From assembly GCA_003230945.1 (NCBI GenBank), contig QIHK01000012.1:1-9084 (forward strand): a DNA stretch of 9,084 nt. The letters are read 5' to 3'. The notes beneath the pieces were generated by a model. That model was not told the DNA's origin. It ran no database searches and saw nothing but the letters and a program-made list of their open reading frames with translations. Origin of the DNA: Candidatus Kaiserbacteria bacterium (GTDB lineage Bacteria > Patescibacteriota > Minisyncoccia > Phycocordibacterales > Phycocordibacteraceae). The position numbers and the translations under genes are program-made. How positions within the stretch are numbered: position 1 is the stretch's first letter; each line of letters opens with the position of its first letter. Below are positions 1 through 6,877 of the stretch, piece after piece.

Positions 1-78
1 CGAACTAGCCTGTACAAACGCATTTGGCACAAGGAAAAAGGTTGCGGATAGTACTAGCAATATGAATATACGGGTCAT
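1..78 (-). CDS. Secreted or envelope protein, N-terminal fragment with signal peptide (partial)
   Basis: The minus-strand frame opens with ATG at 78-76 and stays open for 26 codons to the window edge, so only the N-terminus is visible. It reads as a classical Sec signal peptide: a short basic start (MTR), a hydrophobic core at residues 4-17 (IFILLVLSATFFLV), a helix-breaking Pro18, and a signal peptidase I site VQA-SS that predicts cleavage after Ala24. The mature protein therefore lies outside the cytoplasmic membrane. The start is 8 nt past the stop of the solute-binding protein, so it is probably the third gene of the methyltransferase / binding-protein operon. No Shine-Dalgarno precedes it. 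A TACAAT box (94-89) sits 10 nt before the ATG but is weaker evidence than at other genes here. The function of the mature part cannot be told. There is no lipobox cysteine in the visible part, so a lipoprotein is unlikely. Confidence 0.6.
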   Translation of the reverse strand, partial: MTRIFILLVLSATFFLVPNAFVQASS

Positions 79-86
79 ATATTTAA

Positions 87-1391
87 TTATTGTAAGAACG
101 CAGACAGACTATGCTCTGCGGTTAGAAGCGCGGTATCAAGTGTAGTACGACCACTAATCACATTCCTAATCATACTTGAGAACACCTGGTCCGTGTATAG
201 AGGTAATGGGGACAACCAACCTTGAGTATAAAGAGCTGAAGAATACGCAACAGCACTAACCGAATCGGTAGGAGCAACTACAAAGGCACTCCGAACTGCG
301 GGAGCTAATCCAGTCGCTGAAGCTGCTATCGTCTGTTCGTTTTTATTTGAGAGAAGTACCATTGTTTTATAGGCGCCAGAAGCATTCTTTGCTCCGCGCG
401 GTATCATAAACGCAAAGATGCGACCATAGGTTCTCTTGGTTTTTGCGGTTGCAGGTTGCGGAAGTGGCGAGACAGTAAAATTAAGATTTGGATTCGCTGC
501 CGTAAGAAATCGTGATTCAGATACATAACCAAGATACAGAGCGAGATTACCTGCAAGAAATACTGATTGCGAATCTGGTAATGATGCATTCCAGGTATAA
601 GAAACCTTAGAAGGGTCTGCAAACTGTGTATAGAAACGTATGACTGCCTGCCCCAGTGGTGTCCCATTAACAGATGACTGCCCAAGATTTACAGATAACT
701 GCCCTGTGGAGCTTCTACTCACAAGTGGAATCCCTGTTTGCAAAAAGAGGGCGGAAAGTATGCCACGTGCGTCATGCACATTACGGTACGTGCCAAGTGC
801 AATAAGTCCACGCGTAATTTGTCGTGACGGAGTGAGAATAGAAACGTTTGGCACGAGCCCAATAAGTGATTCCCATGTGGCGGGTGGTTGCGCAATATTG
901 TCAGAAGACAGAATTGAATTATTTGAGAAAAGGACAAGTGGATCGACGAGAAATGGGATGCCAAAGTACCCCGCGCCACCAGACAGAGCGAAAATATTTG
1001 CGCCACCAACAAACGTATTTTGAAAAGTGTTTACAGAGAGTGATGACGACGGTATTGGTGAAATAAATTGTGAAAGCGATTTAAGCTCTTCTTGAGAAGC
1101 AAGTACGAGATCAGGTGCCTTACCAGTAGCAATAGCCGTTGCGAGGTCATTTGGCAGTGTTGCTGGGTTCTTTTGTACGTATGAGACACCCTTTAAAGTT
1201 TGATTAATTTTTTTCGATTCGGTAAGTGTTTCTTTGATACCCTCTTTAGGAAGGGTCCCCCAAATAAGAACCGTCCCAATGGTATCGCCACCTTTACTGC
1301 TACTCGAATACGTTGCAAATACAAAAAGACCTACAAAAGCCCCAATACCAAATATACCCATTAGAACGCCTTGGAATAAAGATACTTTCAT
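87..1391 (-). CDS. Membrane-anchored extracellular solute-binding protein (ABC-type family 1-like)
   Basis: This 434-residue protein resembles ABC-transporter family 1 (sugar-type) solute-binding proteins, which capture a ligand between two lobes outside the membrane. One hydrophobic helix (about residues 8-27) follows a short Lys-containing start. There is no lipobox Cys, so it is likely tethered by an uncleaved N-terminal helix. Family-like stretches in order are AIATGKAPDLVLA (86-98), GIPFLVDPLVLFSN (144-157, matching the usual G-x-P-x-x-x-D-x-x-x-L-x-x-N), PPATWESL (169-176), and LAGNLALYLGYVSESRF (279-295), which corresponds to the usual G-K-A-A-M segment. The linker after the helix is Ser-rich, and I see no cysteine. 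Its ATG overlaps the methyltransferase stop by 4 nt (ATGA), implying coupled translation. No permease or ATPase gene is adjacent, so transporter partner and ligand are unknown. It may be an orphan receptor or surface protein. Confidence is high for the fold and low for the ligand. Confidence 0.82.
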   Translation of the reverse strand: MKVSLFQGVLMGIFGIGAFVGLFVFATYSSSSKGGDTIGTVLIWGTLPKEGIKETLTESKKINQTLKGVSYVQKNPATLPNDLATAIATGKAPDLVLASQEELKSLSQFISPIPSSSLSVNTFQNTFVGGANIFALSGGAGYFGIPFLVDPLVLFSNNSILSSDNIAQPPATWESLIGLVPNVSILTPSRQITRGLIALGTYRNVHDARGILSALFLQTGIPLVSRSSTGQLSVNLGQSSVNGTPLGQAVIRFYTQFADPSKVSYTWNASLPDSQSVFLAGNLALYLGYVSESRFLTAANPNLNFTVSPLPQPATAKTKRTYGRIFAFMIPRGAKNASGAYKTMVLLSNKNEQTIAASATGLAPAVRSAFVVAPTDSVSAVAYSSALYTQGWLSPLPLYTDQVFSSMIRNVISGRTTLDTALLTAEHSLSAFLQ

Positions 1392-1924
1392 GGTTTTGAA
1401 AAAATAATACTGTAATGGTGCGGTCCCCCTCGAAATGATTTTACCTTATGAAAACCCCCTTGTATAAAAAATTCTTCTGCTTCATGTTCGGTAATGATTT
1501 TTTCAGGTGCCGGACCCATACCACCATAACTACCAGCCCAATCAACAACAAGCAGTTTCCCTCCAGATTTTAGTACTCGTTGTATCTCACTCAAAAGACC
1601 TAACCGATCATCAATCTGAAAGAGTGTATTTGAAAGTACAATGGCGTCGAGTGACTGATCTCGCAAATGAGTACCTCCTGCTTTCTCAATATTGCCCCAT
1701 AAGGTTTCAATAGTGCGGTGATGATCCTTGTGTGTGTTGAGCTTCAAATGCGCAAGAATATCTTCCTGTACATCGATAGCGTATACACGACCACTATGAC
1801 CAACAATAGCAGCGAGGACACGAGTGTAGTGACCACTACCAGCTCCAAAGTCACCAACACTCATTCCCTCATGCAGGCCGAGCTGAAGAATGTTCTCACG
1901 CGGATCACTAAATGATGCACTCAT
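1388..1924 (-). CDS. Class I SAM-dependent methyltransferase (UbiE/Methyltransf_11-like)
   Basis: This is a compact 178-residue Rossmann-fold methyltransferase predicted to move a methyl group from S-adenosylmethionine to an unknown acceptor. SAM-binding motif I is VGDFGAGSGHYT (23-34). The acidic residue ending strand 2 is Asp51 in VYAIDVQ (47-53). Motif II is SLDAIVLSNTLFQ (about 92-104), and motif III is LKSGGKLLVVDW. The protein starts almost directly at the fold (PRENILQLGLHEGMSVGDFGAG), without a substrate domain, and ends just after the last strands (HHYSIIFSKP). Similar small proteins are often annotated as UbiE-like or arsenite-methyltransferase-like, but I see no motif fixing the substrate and do not assign ubiE. 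It is the first gene after a 70-nt gap behind gyrA and has its own extended -10 box 7 nt before the ATG. Its TGA stop overlaps the binding-protein ATG. Confidence 0.85.
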   Translation of the reverse strand: MSASFSDPRENILQLGLHEGMSVGDFGAGSGHYTRVLAAIVGHSGRVYAIDVQEDILAHLKLNTHKDHHRTIETLWGNIEKAGGTHLRDQSLDAIVLSNTLFQIDDRLGLLSEIQRVLKSGGKLLVVDWAGSYGGMGPAPEKIITEHEAEEFFIQGGFHKVKSFRGGPHHYSIIFSKP

Positions 1925-1931
1925 CTCTTGT

Positions 1932-1940
1932 AAAATACCA
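1932..1940 (-). promoter_or_regulatory. Extended -10 promoter box for the methyltransferase operon
   Basis: On the minus strand, TGG-TATTTT (1940-1932) matches the extended -10 form TGnTAnnnT. The hexamer ends exactly 7 nt before the ATG at 1924, so transcription would begin at or within a base of the start codon, giving a leaderless mRNA. No convincing -35 lies 16-18 nt upstream. An alternative pair, TTGATT and TATACG with 18-nt spacing, lies slightly further upstream and would leave a leader of about 13 nt. Confidence 0.45.
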
Positions 1941-1963
1941 CGTATAGCGACCGTTCAGCTACA

Positions 1964-1989
1964 TAATCAACAAAAATGTATATTGATTA
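1964..1989. repeat. Small A+T-rich inverted repeat in the gyrA-methyltransferase gap
   Basis: A perfect 7-bp inverted repeat (TAATCAA / TTGATTA) encloses a 12-nt loop, a few bases downstream of the gyrA stop. In the direction of gyrA transcription it is not followed by a U-run. The T-run (1991-1996) lies on the other side, where no gene would use it. It may be a weak 3' structure for gyrA mRNA or may be chance in A+T-rich DNA. Confidence 0.25.
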
Positions 1990-1994
1990 CTTTT

Positions 1995-4478
1995 TTACAA
2001 AGCAACTATGGAAGCAATACTGTCTCCTGCATGCATTTTCATAACGCGCACTCCTTGTGTTGCACGAGACAGAATTGGTATTTCAGCGATACTTGTGCGA
2101 ATAACTTGACCTTTTTTTGAAACAACCACAAGCTCTTCTTCCTCAAGAAGACCGGAGACCACACGAGCACCAATGACTTCACCAGTCTTTGTAGTAACTT
2201 CTGCAGTTTTAATACCTGAACCACCTCTCCCCTGAATCTTGTATCCGCTCATATTGGTGCGTTTGCCATACCCCTTACTCATAACAACGAGAAGTGAAGC
2301 ATTTTTAGCAGTCGCGGAGATAACTTCCGCTGAGACAACTTTGTCACCGTTTTTGACGCTTATACCTCGCACACCGCCAGCAGTACGCCCCATTTCGCGC
2401 ACAGCTTCAGTATTAAACCGAATGGACTGACCTTTGCTTGTCACTATTGAAACGCTATCTTTTTTCTCTGAAAGACTTGCGGAAATGAGCGCATCTCCCT
2501 TCTTTAGATTTATGGCGATGATACCGGACTTACGAACATCAGAAAAATTCTTTGCCGCGACACGCTTAACAGATCCATTTCGGGTAACAAGTACAACACT
2601 CGAAGCATCAAGGGTTGCTCCTTTTGGTACTTCGAGGATACCTGTTACCCATTCATCAGTGGCCAGCGGTAGGAAGTTCATCATACTCTTACCTTTCGTT
2701 GCCCGACGCCCTTCTGGAATTTCATACATTTTTAGCTGGTACACTTTGCCTGCTGTTGTGAAGAAAAGAAGATTTGAATGTGTATTGGCCACAAGAAAAT
2801 GAAGAACAACATCCTCTTCTTTGGTCGCAATATCGATAACCCCGACACCGCCACGTTTTTGACGTTTATATTCATTTGGATTGGTGCGTTTTACATATCC
2901 GCCTTGAGTAAGGACAAGCATACTCTCTTCGTCTGGAACGAGATCTTCCAGAGAAATATTCTTTACTCCTCCCTTCATAATTTTTGTACGGCGGTCATCA
3001 CCATATTTTAGAGCAAGCTCTTCAAGCTCTTTTTTTACTACGGTACGAATCTTCTTTGGAGAAGAAAGAATGTCTTTAAGCTTTTTGATGAGTTCCTGAA
3101 TCTGAGCGAGCTCATCATCAATCTTTTTACGCTCGAGACCAGCGAGTGTTTGTAGACGCATTGCAAGTATGGCGGCTGTTTGACGTTCACTAAATTTAAA
3201 TTTCTTCTGAAGAGCGAGATTCGCAGATGGCACGTCCGGAGCCTTTTTGATGAGAGCGATAACTTCATCAATATGGTCAAGTGCTTTGGCGAGTCCAAGG
3301 AGAATATGTTCACGATTTTCTGCCTTACGTAAATCAAATTCTGTACGGCGTTTTATTATCTCTTCGCGATGATCTACAAAATGACCGAGAATACTCGCGA
3401 GTGAAAGAATTTCCGGTACCCCGCCCACAAGCGCAAGCATATTGTAGTGGAACGTACTCTCGAGTTCGGTATGTTTATATAGTGTATTTAAAACTGCCTG
3501 TGGATGTGCCGTATTTTTAAGCTCCACAACAACACGAATATCATCAGTCGACTCATCACGGAGATCACGAATACCAATGATTTTCTTCTCCTGCACTAAA
3601 GAGGCAATACGTAAGATAAGATCTGCTTTATTAACACGGAAAGGAATGGAGCTGATAATAATACTCACATCTTTTTTACCATCATCAATTATTTCAGCTT
3701 CACCGCGCACAACGACAGGACCTCTACCAGAACCATACGCATGTTTAATATCTGCTTGATTAAAGGCAACACCTCCCAAAGGAAAATCTGGACCTTTCAC
3801 AAAGGCAAGAAGATCATCGGTAGTTGCATCTGGGTGATCAATAAGGTGTATAGCGGCAGCAACCACCTCACGCAGGTTGTGTGGAGGAATATTCGTCGCC
3901 ATACCTACGGCAATACCTAGTGTGCCATTGAGAAGAAGGTTTGGAAGTGCTGCAGGAAGCACATTCGGTTCGTCACGTGTTGCGTCGTAGTTTTGATTCC
4001 ACTCAACAGTTTCCTTATCAAGATCTTGAAGGAGCGCCTCACCAATACGAGACATTTTCGCTTCGGTATAACGCATGGCTGCCGGAGCATCGCCGTCAAC
4101 ACTCCCGAAATTACCTTGACCTATAACCAGTGGGTAGCGAGTAGCAAAATTCTGTGCGAGCTTCGCCATTGCGTCATAGAGTGCTACATCACCATGAGGG
4201 TGATACTTTGCCATAACTTCTCCTACTACTGCCGCCGATTTTCGAAAACGTGATCCTGGAGAGAGCCCAAGATCTTTCATTGCAAAGAGGATACGACGAT
4301 GCACTGGTTTGAGTCCGTCACGTACATCTGGTAAAGCACGTGAGGTGATAACACTCATGGCGTAATCAAGATACGACGTGCGCATCTCGGCCACGATAGG
4401 TTGGTCAATAATATTTACTACGGCTTTCGTCGTAGTTTCACTTTTTTCCTTATCATTATCATTTTTCCTTTGTGCCAT
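1995..4478 (-). CDS. gyrA: DNA gyrase subunit A
   Basis: GyrA is the breakage-reunion subunit of the A2B2 gyrase that introduces negative supercoils. The 827-residue protein is complete. The winged-helix and tower domains run from about 25 to 505, with LPDVRDGLKPVHRRILFAM (49-67), AKYHPHGDVALYD (90-102), GQGNFGSVDGD (120-130), and AAMRYTEAKM with catalytic Arg136 and Tyr137, which match E. coli Arg121 and Tyr122. The C-terminal half carries six blade motifs, near 540 (QKRGGVG), 591, 648, 697, 748 and 804. The six blades and a GyrA-box-like motif favour GyrA over ParC. Two oddities stand out: Val98 sits where quinolone-contacting Ser83 is in E. coli (Asp87 is kept as Asp102), and the GyrA box ends VG instead of KG. 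There is no acidic C-terminal tail. It starts 20 nt after the small membrane-protein gene, so it is probably the last gene of that operon. gyrB is not in this window. Confidence 0.97.
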   Translation of the reverse strand: MAQRKNDNDKEKSETTTKAVVNIIDQPIVAEMRTSYLDYAMSVITSRALPDVRDGLKPVHRRILFAMKDLGLSPGSRFRKSAAVVGEVMAKYHPHGDVALYDAMAKLAQNFATRYPLVIGQGNFGSVDGDAPAAMRYTEAKMSRIGEALLQDLDKETVEWNQNYDATRDEPNVLPAALPNLLLNGTLGIAVGMATNIPPHNLREVVAAAIHLIDHPDATTDDLLAFVKGPDFPLGGVAFNQADIKHAYGSGRGPVVVRGEAEIIDDGKKDVSIIISSIPFRVNKADLILRIASLVQEKKIIGIRDLRDESTDDIRVVVELKNTAHPQAVLNTLYKHTELESTFHYNMLALVGGVPEILSLASILGHFVDHREEIIKRRTEFDLRKAENREHILLGLAKALDHIDEVIALIKKAPDVPSANLALQKKFKFSERQTAAILAMRLQTLAGLERKKIDDELAQIQELIKKLKDILSSPKKIRTVVKKELEELALKYGDDRRTKIMKGGVKNISLEDLVPDEESMLVLTQGGYVKRTNPNEYKRQKRGGVGVIDIATKEEDVVLHFLVANTHSNLLFFTTAGKVYQLKMYEIPEGRRATKGKSMMNFLPLATDEWVTGILEVPKGATLDASSVVLVTRNGSVKRVAAKNFSDVRKSGIIAINLKKGDALISASLSEKKDSVSIVTSKGQSIRFNTEAVREMGRTAGGVRGISVKNGDKVVSAEVISATAKNASLLVVMSKGYGKRTNMSGYKIQGRGGSGIKTAEVTTKTGEVIGARVVSGLLEEEELVVVSKKGQVIRTSIAEIPILSRATQGVRVMKMHAGDSIASIVAL

Positions 4479-4498
4479 AATTTATTTTCGTATAAAAA

Positions 4499-4855
4499 CT
4501 AAAACGGGATAATGGTCCGATCAGTATTTTTTTGAGAAAGAGTCGATGTTGTTGCAGTATCAATAATTTCGATATGCGCTGGCTTAGTTTGTTCACTCGA
4601 ATAAAACGCAGCCGCCACTCCCGCTAATTTATTTGTATTTTCTGCACTATGTACGACAGGTGCAACAGTCGAGCTCCCCGTACTTTGTGCAAAATTACTA
4701 CCAGTAATAGCATACGAACCAGAAGAAAATGAGGCACCAAACCACAGGACTCCTATAAGTGTTGTAATAGTCGCCGCTGTACCAAATGCTATTCGCTTAC
4801 GCACGTGATGCGGTTTACTTTTCAGATAGGCAATATGTTTTGAAATCTTTTTCAT
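4499..4855 (-). CDS. Small single-pass membrane protein of unknown function
   Basis: I do not recognise a named family for this 118-residue protein. The first 21 residues are strongly basic (MKKISKHIAYLKSKPHHVRKR). One hydrophobic segment follows at about 22-43 (IAFGTAATITTLIGVLWFGASF), and the remaining 75 residues are rich in Ser, Thr and Ala. By the positive-inside rule the N-terminus faces the cytoplasm and the tail lies outside. No cysteine or obvious enzymatic motif is seen. From memory, small proteins with a K-x-x-x-V-R-K-R/Q-I-A-F-G segment before one helix recur in Parcubacteria genomes, so this looks like a conserved lineage-specific membrane protein. It sits 4 nt after the MBL-fold gene and 20 nt before gyrA, so it is almost certainly co-transcribed with both. 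No Shine-Dalgarno precedes it. The gene is well supported by its tight fit, but its role is unknown. Confidence 0.75.
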   Translation of the reverse strand: MKKISKHIAYLKSKPHHVRKRIAFGTAATITTLIGVLWFGASFSSGSYAITGSNFAQSTGSSTVAPVVHSAENTNKLAGVAAAFYSSEQTKPAHIEIIDTATTSTLSQKNTDRTIIPF

Positions 4856-4859
4856 AAAT

Positions 4860-5522
4860 CTAAGTGGTTACTACAATGATAGCACCCTCTTTACCAGCTA
4901 AATCCTTCTTTTTTAAAGTAAGTTTATCTAGTTTTTCACTACCATTTCCCGACTTGCTGAGAAATGTATCAAGTGATTTCTCAACTCCAATACCACTCCA
5001 ATGCATAGGAATAATTATTTTTGGCTGTAGTGATACCGCAAGTTCGTATCCCTCACTTGCGGAAAGCACCCCCTCACGAGTGTCTCCATCCGGGGAACCA
5101 CCAATCGGCACGAAAAGTACATCAATCTTATCAATACCTTCGCGTGCAGTGTTAGGAAGCTCTTTATCTGAAAGTGCACCCAAATGCACAAGTGTCATAT
5201 CTTCAAGTTCAAGCGCATATATGGTATTTGTTGCTGACTCTTTACCTTTCTCGAGTCCATAATTACTACTCGAGAGAAAGCCTTGCACCGTAACACCAGC
5301 ACGTTCATATTCTCCTGGACCTGTAATAGAAAACGGGACCTTACCACCAAAGGTAACTTCATCGATGCCATTCATATCCGCATGATTACGCGAGACAATA
5401 GCAATATCTGCACCGAACCGAACCGACGGCAAAGATGCTTTTTTACTGATTGGGTCAAAAACAAGCGTCAAATCACCAAGCGTCACCTTGAAACACTGCC
5501 CGCCGTGATGCGTGATTACCAT
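4860..5522 (-). CDS. MBL-fold protein of the UlaG/YtkL type with degenerate metal site
   Basis: This 220-residue protein has the layout of small UlaG/YtkL-like metallo-beta-lactamase-fold proteins. It has an N-terminal VITHHGGQCFKVTLGDLTLVFDP core, GPGEYE (68-73), a central strand TLVHLGALSD (about 110-119), and a late strand LQPKIIIPMHW ending in His174. Active members carry HxHxDH. Here the segment is SRNHADMN, keeping His47 and Asp49 but replacing the first His with Arg45 and the last with Met50. The usual Asp after HLG is Ala116. Several metal ligands are therefore missing, so hydrolase activity is doubtful. It may be a binding or structural protein. I chose the ATG at 5522 because family members usually begin at MVI and because TGTTAAAAT lies 7 nt upstream. 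An in-frame ATG at 5531 would add three residues. It leads the operon with the membrane protein and gyrA. Confidence 0.82.
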   Translation of the reverse strand: MVITHHGGQCFKVTLGDLTLVFDPISKKASLPSVRFGADIAIVSRNHADMNGIDEVTFGGKVPFSITGPGEYERAGVTVQGFLSSSNYGLEKGKESATNTIYALELEDMTLVHLGALSDKELPNTAREGIDKIDVLFVPIGGSPDGDTREGVLSASEGYELAVSLQPKIIIPMHWSGIGVEKSLDTFLSKSGNGSEKLDKLTLKKKDLAGKEGAIIVVTT

Positions 5523-5529
5523 TGGATAC

Positions 5530-5538
5530 ATTTTAACA
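5530..5538 (-). promoter_or_regulatory. Extended -10 promoter box for the MBL-membrane protein-gyrA operon
   Basis: On the minus strand, TGT-TAAAAT (5538-5530) is a five-of-six -10 hexamer with the extended TGn motif. It ends 7 nt before the ATG at 5522, predicting a leaderless transcript. The alternative ATG at 5531 would overlap the box, which supports the shorter protein start. No good -35 is present at 16-18 nt. Confidence 0.5.
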
Positions 5539-5623
5539 TTTTCCGTAGTGTACTGCTAGTAATAGAACGACCTTTCAAGAGAACGCCACGCTAGATTCTC
5601 GGGTTTCTATTTGTTATATATTC

Positions 5624-5632
5624 TGTTATAGT
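5624..5632 (+). promoter_or_regulatory. Extended -10 promoter box for S1
   Basis: TGT-TATAGT matches five of six bases of TATAAT and has the extended TGn motif. Transcription would start near 5639-5640 and leave a leader of about 92 nt containing the hairpin at 5679-5705. No clear -35 is found 16-18 nt upstream. A second candidate, TAAAAT (5721-5726), lies 5 nt before the S1 ATG and would give a leaderless message, so the real S1 promoter is uncertain. Confidence 0.4.
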
Positions 5633-5678
5633 TTCCCCGTTAGCGTGTTGACAAGTAGAAGTGGATTAACCCTCGATA

Positions 5679-5705
5679 TCGAAAGATGTTGATACCTGCT
5701 TTCGA
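5679..5705 (+). promoter_or_regulatory. Stem-loop in the S1 mRNA leader
   Basis: TCGAAAG (5679-5685) pairs perfectly with CTTTCGA (5699-5705) around a 13-nt loop, ending 26 nt before the S1 start codon. It overlaps the palindrome TCGATATCGA (5673-5682), so two alternative folds are possible. In E. coli, rpsA is autoregulated through leader hairpins in an mRNA lacking a good Shine-Dalgarno. A similar role here is inference only. Confidence 0.35.
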
Positions 5706-5731
5706 AAATCAATACTTCTTTAAAATATAGT

Positions 5732-6853
5732 ATGACTGAAGAAAAAACTGTTATGACTCCGGTTATGACCATTCACATAGACGAAGACCACCCAATGGCG
5801 CCCCTTATAGAGAGTATCCCAACACCTCCAGTTTCAGGAGATATTGTTGACGGGACCATCGTTGCCATTGATCGTGGCCGAGTATACATTGACCTTCCTC
5901 CGTTTGGCACCGGACTTATTTATGGTCGTGAATATCTAAATGCCGCAGACGTTCTACGTAAAGCAAACATTGGCGATTCTATCAGTGCAAAAGTCGCTGA
6001 TGCAGCCGGCCGTGAAGGATACATAGAACTCTCCCTCAAAGAAGCCCGCCAAGCTGCTATTTGGGGTGAGGCTGAGCAGGCCATCGTCGCTGAGACTATA
6101 TACACACTCACCATTGAAGAAGCCAACAAAGGCGGACTCATTCTCACGTGGCAAGGAATCAAAGGATTCCTTCCAGCATCTCAACTCTCAAAAGAACATT
6201 ATCCTCGTGTACCAGAAGGTGATAAGGAAAAAATTCTTGGTGAACTCATACAACTTGTCGGTCATCCTATTTCAGCCCGTATTATTACGGCAGATCCGAA
6301 AGAAGGTAAACTTATTTTCTCAGAACGCACCGGCAACGAGGCAGAAGAGAAAGCTTCCCTTATTGATAAATATCAAGTAGGCGACGCTATCGATGGTGAA
6401 ATCACTGGCGTTGTTGATTTTGGTGTCTTCGTGAAGCTCGAACAGGGACTTGAAGGTCTCGTACATATCAGTGAACTCGATTGGGGACTTGTAGAAGATC
6501 CACATTCCCTCTTTAACGTAGGCGACGCGGTGAAAGTAAAAGTTATTGAGATAAAAGATAGTAAGATTTCTCTTTCTATTAAAGCTCTCAAAGAGAACCC
6601 GTGGCACACTGCCGCTGATCGTTATAAGAAAGGAATGGAAATTCCCGGAGTCATCATCAAGTACAACAAGCATGGTGCACTCGTCTCTATAGAAGAAGGT
6701 GTCGCTGGATTGGTACATGTGAGCGAGTTTGAGTCGCCGGCGCAATTACGCGAGACACTTGAACTTGGTAAAACATATCCCTTTACCATTTCCCTCTTTG
6801 AACCAAAAGAACAACGCATGACATTGTCATACGTCAGTACTGAAAAAAAATAA
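5732..6853 (+). CDS. rpsA: Small ribosomal subunit protein S1-like, four S1 RNA-binding domains
   Basis: This 373-residue protein has four OB-fold S1 domains after an acidic N-terminal extension of about 33 residues. Domain 1 spans about 34-103 (GDIVDGTIVAIDRGRVYIDL to YIELSLKEA) and domain 2 about 118-198. Domain 3 spans 215-285 with the best S1 signature (GEITGVVDFGVFVKL, GLEGLVHISELDW, KISLSIKAL), and domain 4 about 300-368 (GVIIKYNKHGALVSI, GVAGLVHVSEFE, RMTLSYVS). In bacteria such proteins bind mRNA on the 30S subunit and help initiation, especially on messages without a Shine-Dalgarno, which fits this window. E. coli S1 has six domains, but four-domain forms are common in small genomes. 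The gene stands alone, divergent from the MBL operon and convergent with pth. Its ATG has no Shine-Dalgarno, and alternative in-frame ATGs occur at codons 8, 12 and 22. The domain call is very secure; equivalence to RpsA is probable. Confidence 0.92.
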   Translation: MTEEKTVMTPVMTIHIDEDHPMAPLIESIPTPPVSGDIVDGTIVAIDRGRVYIDLPPFGTGLIYGREYLNAADVLRKANIGDSISAKVADAAGREGYIELSLKEARQAAIWGEAEQAIVAETIYTLTIEEANKGGLILTWQGIKGFLPASQLSKEHYPRVPEGDKEKILGELIQLVGHPISARIITADPKEGKLIFSERTGNEAEEKASLIDKYQVGDAIDGEITGVVDFGVFVKLEQGLEGLVHISELDWGLVEDPHSLFNVGDAVKVKVIEIKDSKISLSIKALKENPWHTAADRYKKGMEIPGVIIKYNKHGALVSIEEGVAGLVHVSEFESPAQLRETLELGKTYPFTISLFEPKEQRMTLSYVSTEKK

Positions 6854-6877
6854 AAGTCAGTATCACCAACACCACAT

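Larger units (their letters stand above)
5539..5731. other. Divergent intergenic region between the MBL operon and S1
   Basis: This is the largest gap of the window, about 200 nt between the divergent starts. It holds no open frame or RNA gene that I can support. It contains the candidate S1 promoter (5624-5632), a 7-bp inverted repeat CACGCTA / TAGCGTG (5587-5593 and 5641-5647) that flanks this promoter, a 10-bp palindrome TCGATATCGA (5673-5682), and a leader hairpin (5679-5705). The bases just before the S1 ATG are A+T rich with no Shine-Dalgarno. Confidence 0.5.

Noticed and set aside
640..1023. Plus-strand open frame of 127 codons inside the binding-protein gene
   Set aside because: It lies wholly antisense to a convincing gene, its composition is Cys/Arg/Pro rich like random frames, and it has no recognisable motif or promoter.
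1964..1996. Hairpin plus T-run as an intrinsic terminator on the plus strand
   Set aside because: The orientation is wrong for gyrA, no plus-strand gene lies upstream to be terminated, and the stem is only 7 bp and A+T rich.
4864..5262. Plus-strand open frame of 132 codons opposite the MBL-fold gene
   Set aside because: It is fully antisense to a gene with clear family motifs. The Ser-rich translation looks like a mirror of the real coding frame.
5648..5653. Perfect TTGACA -35 hexamer upstream of S1
   Set aside because: No acceptable -10 occurs 16-18 nt downstream. The nearest T/A-rich hexamer is at 21 nt and is poor.
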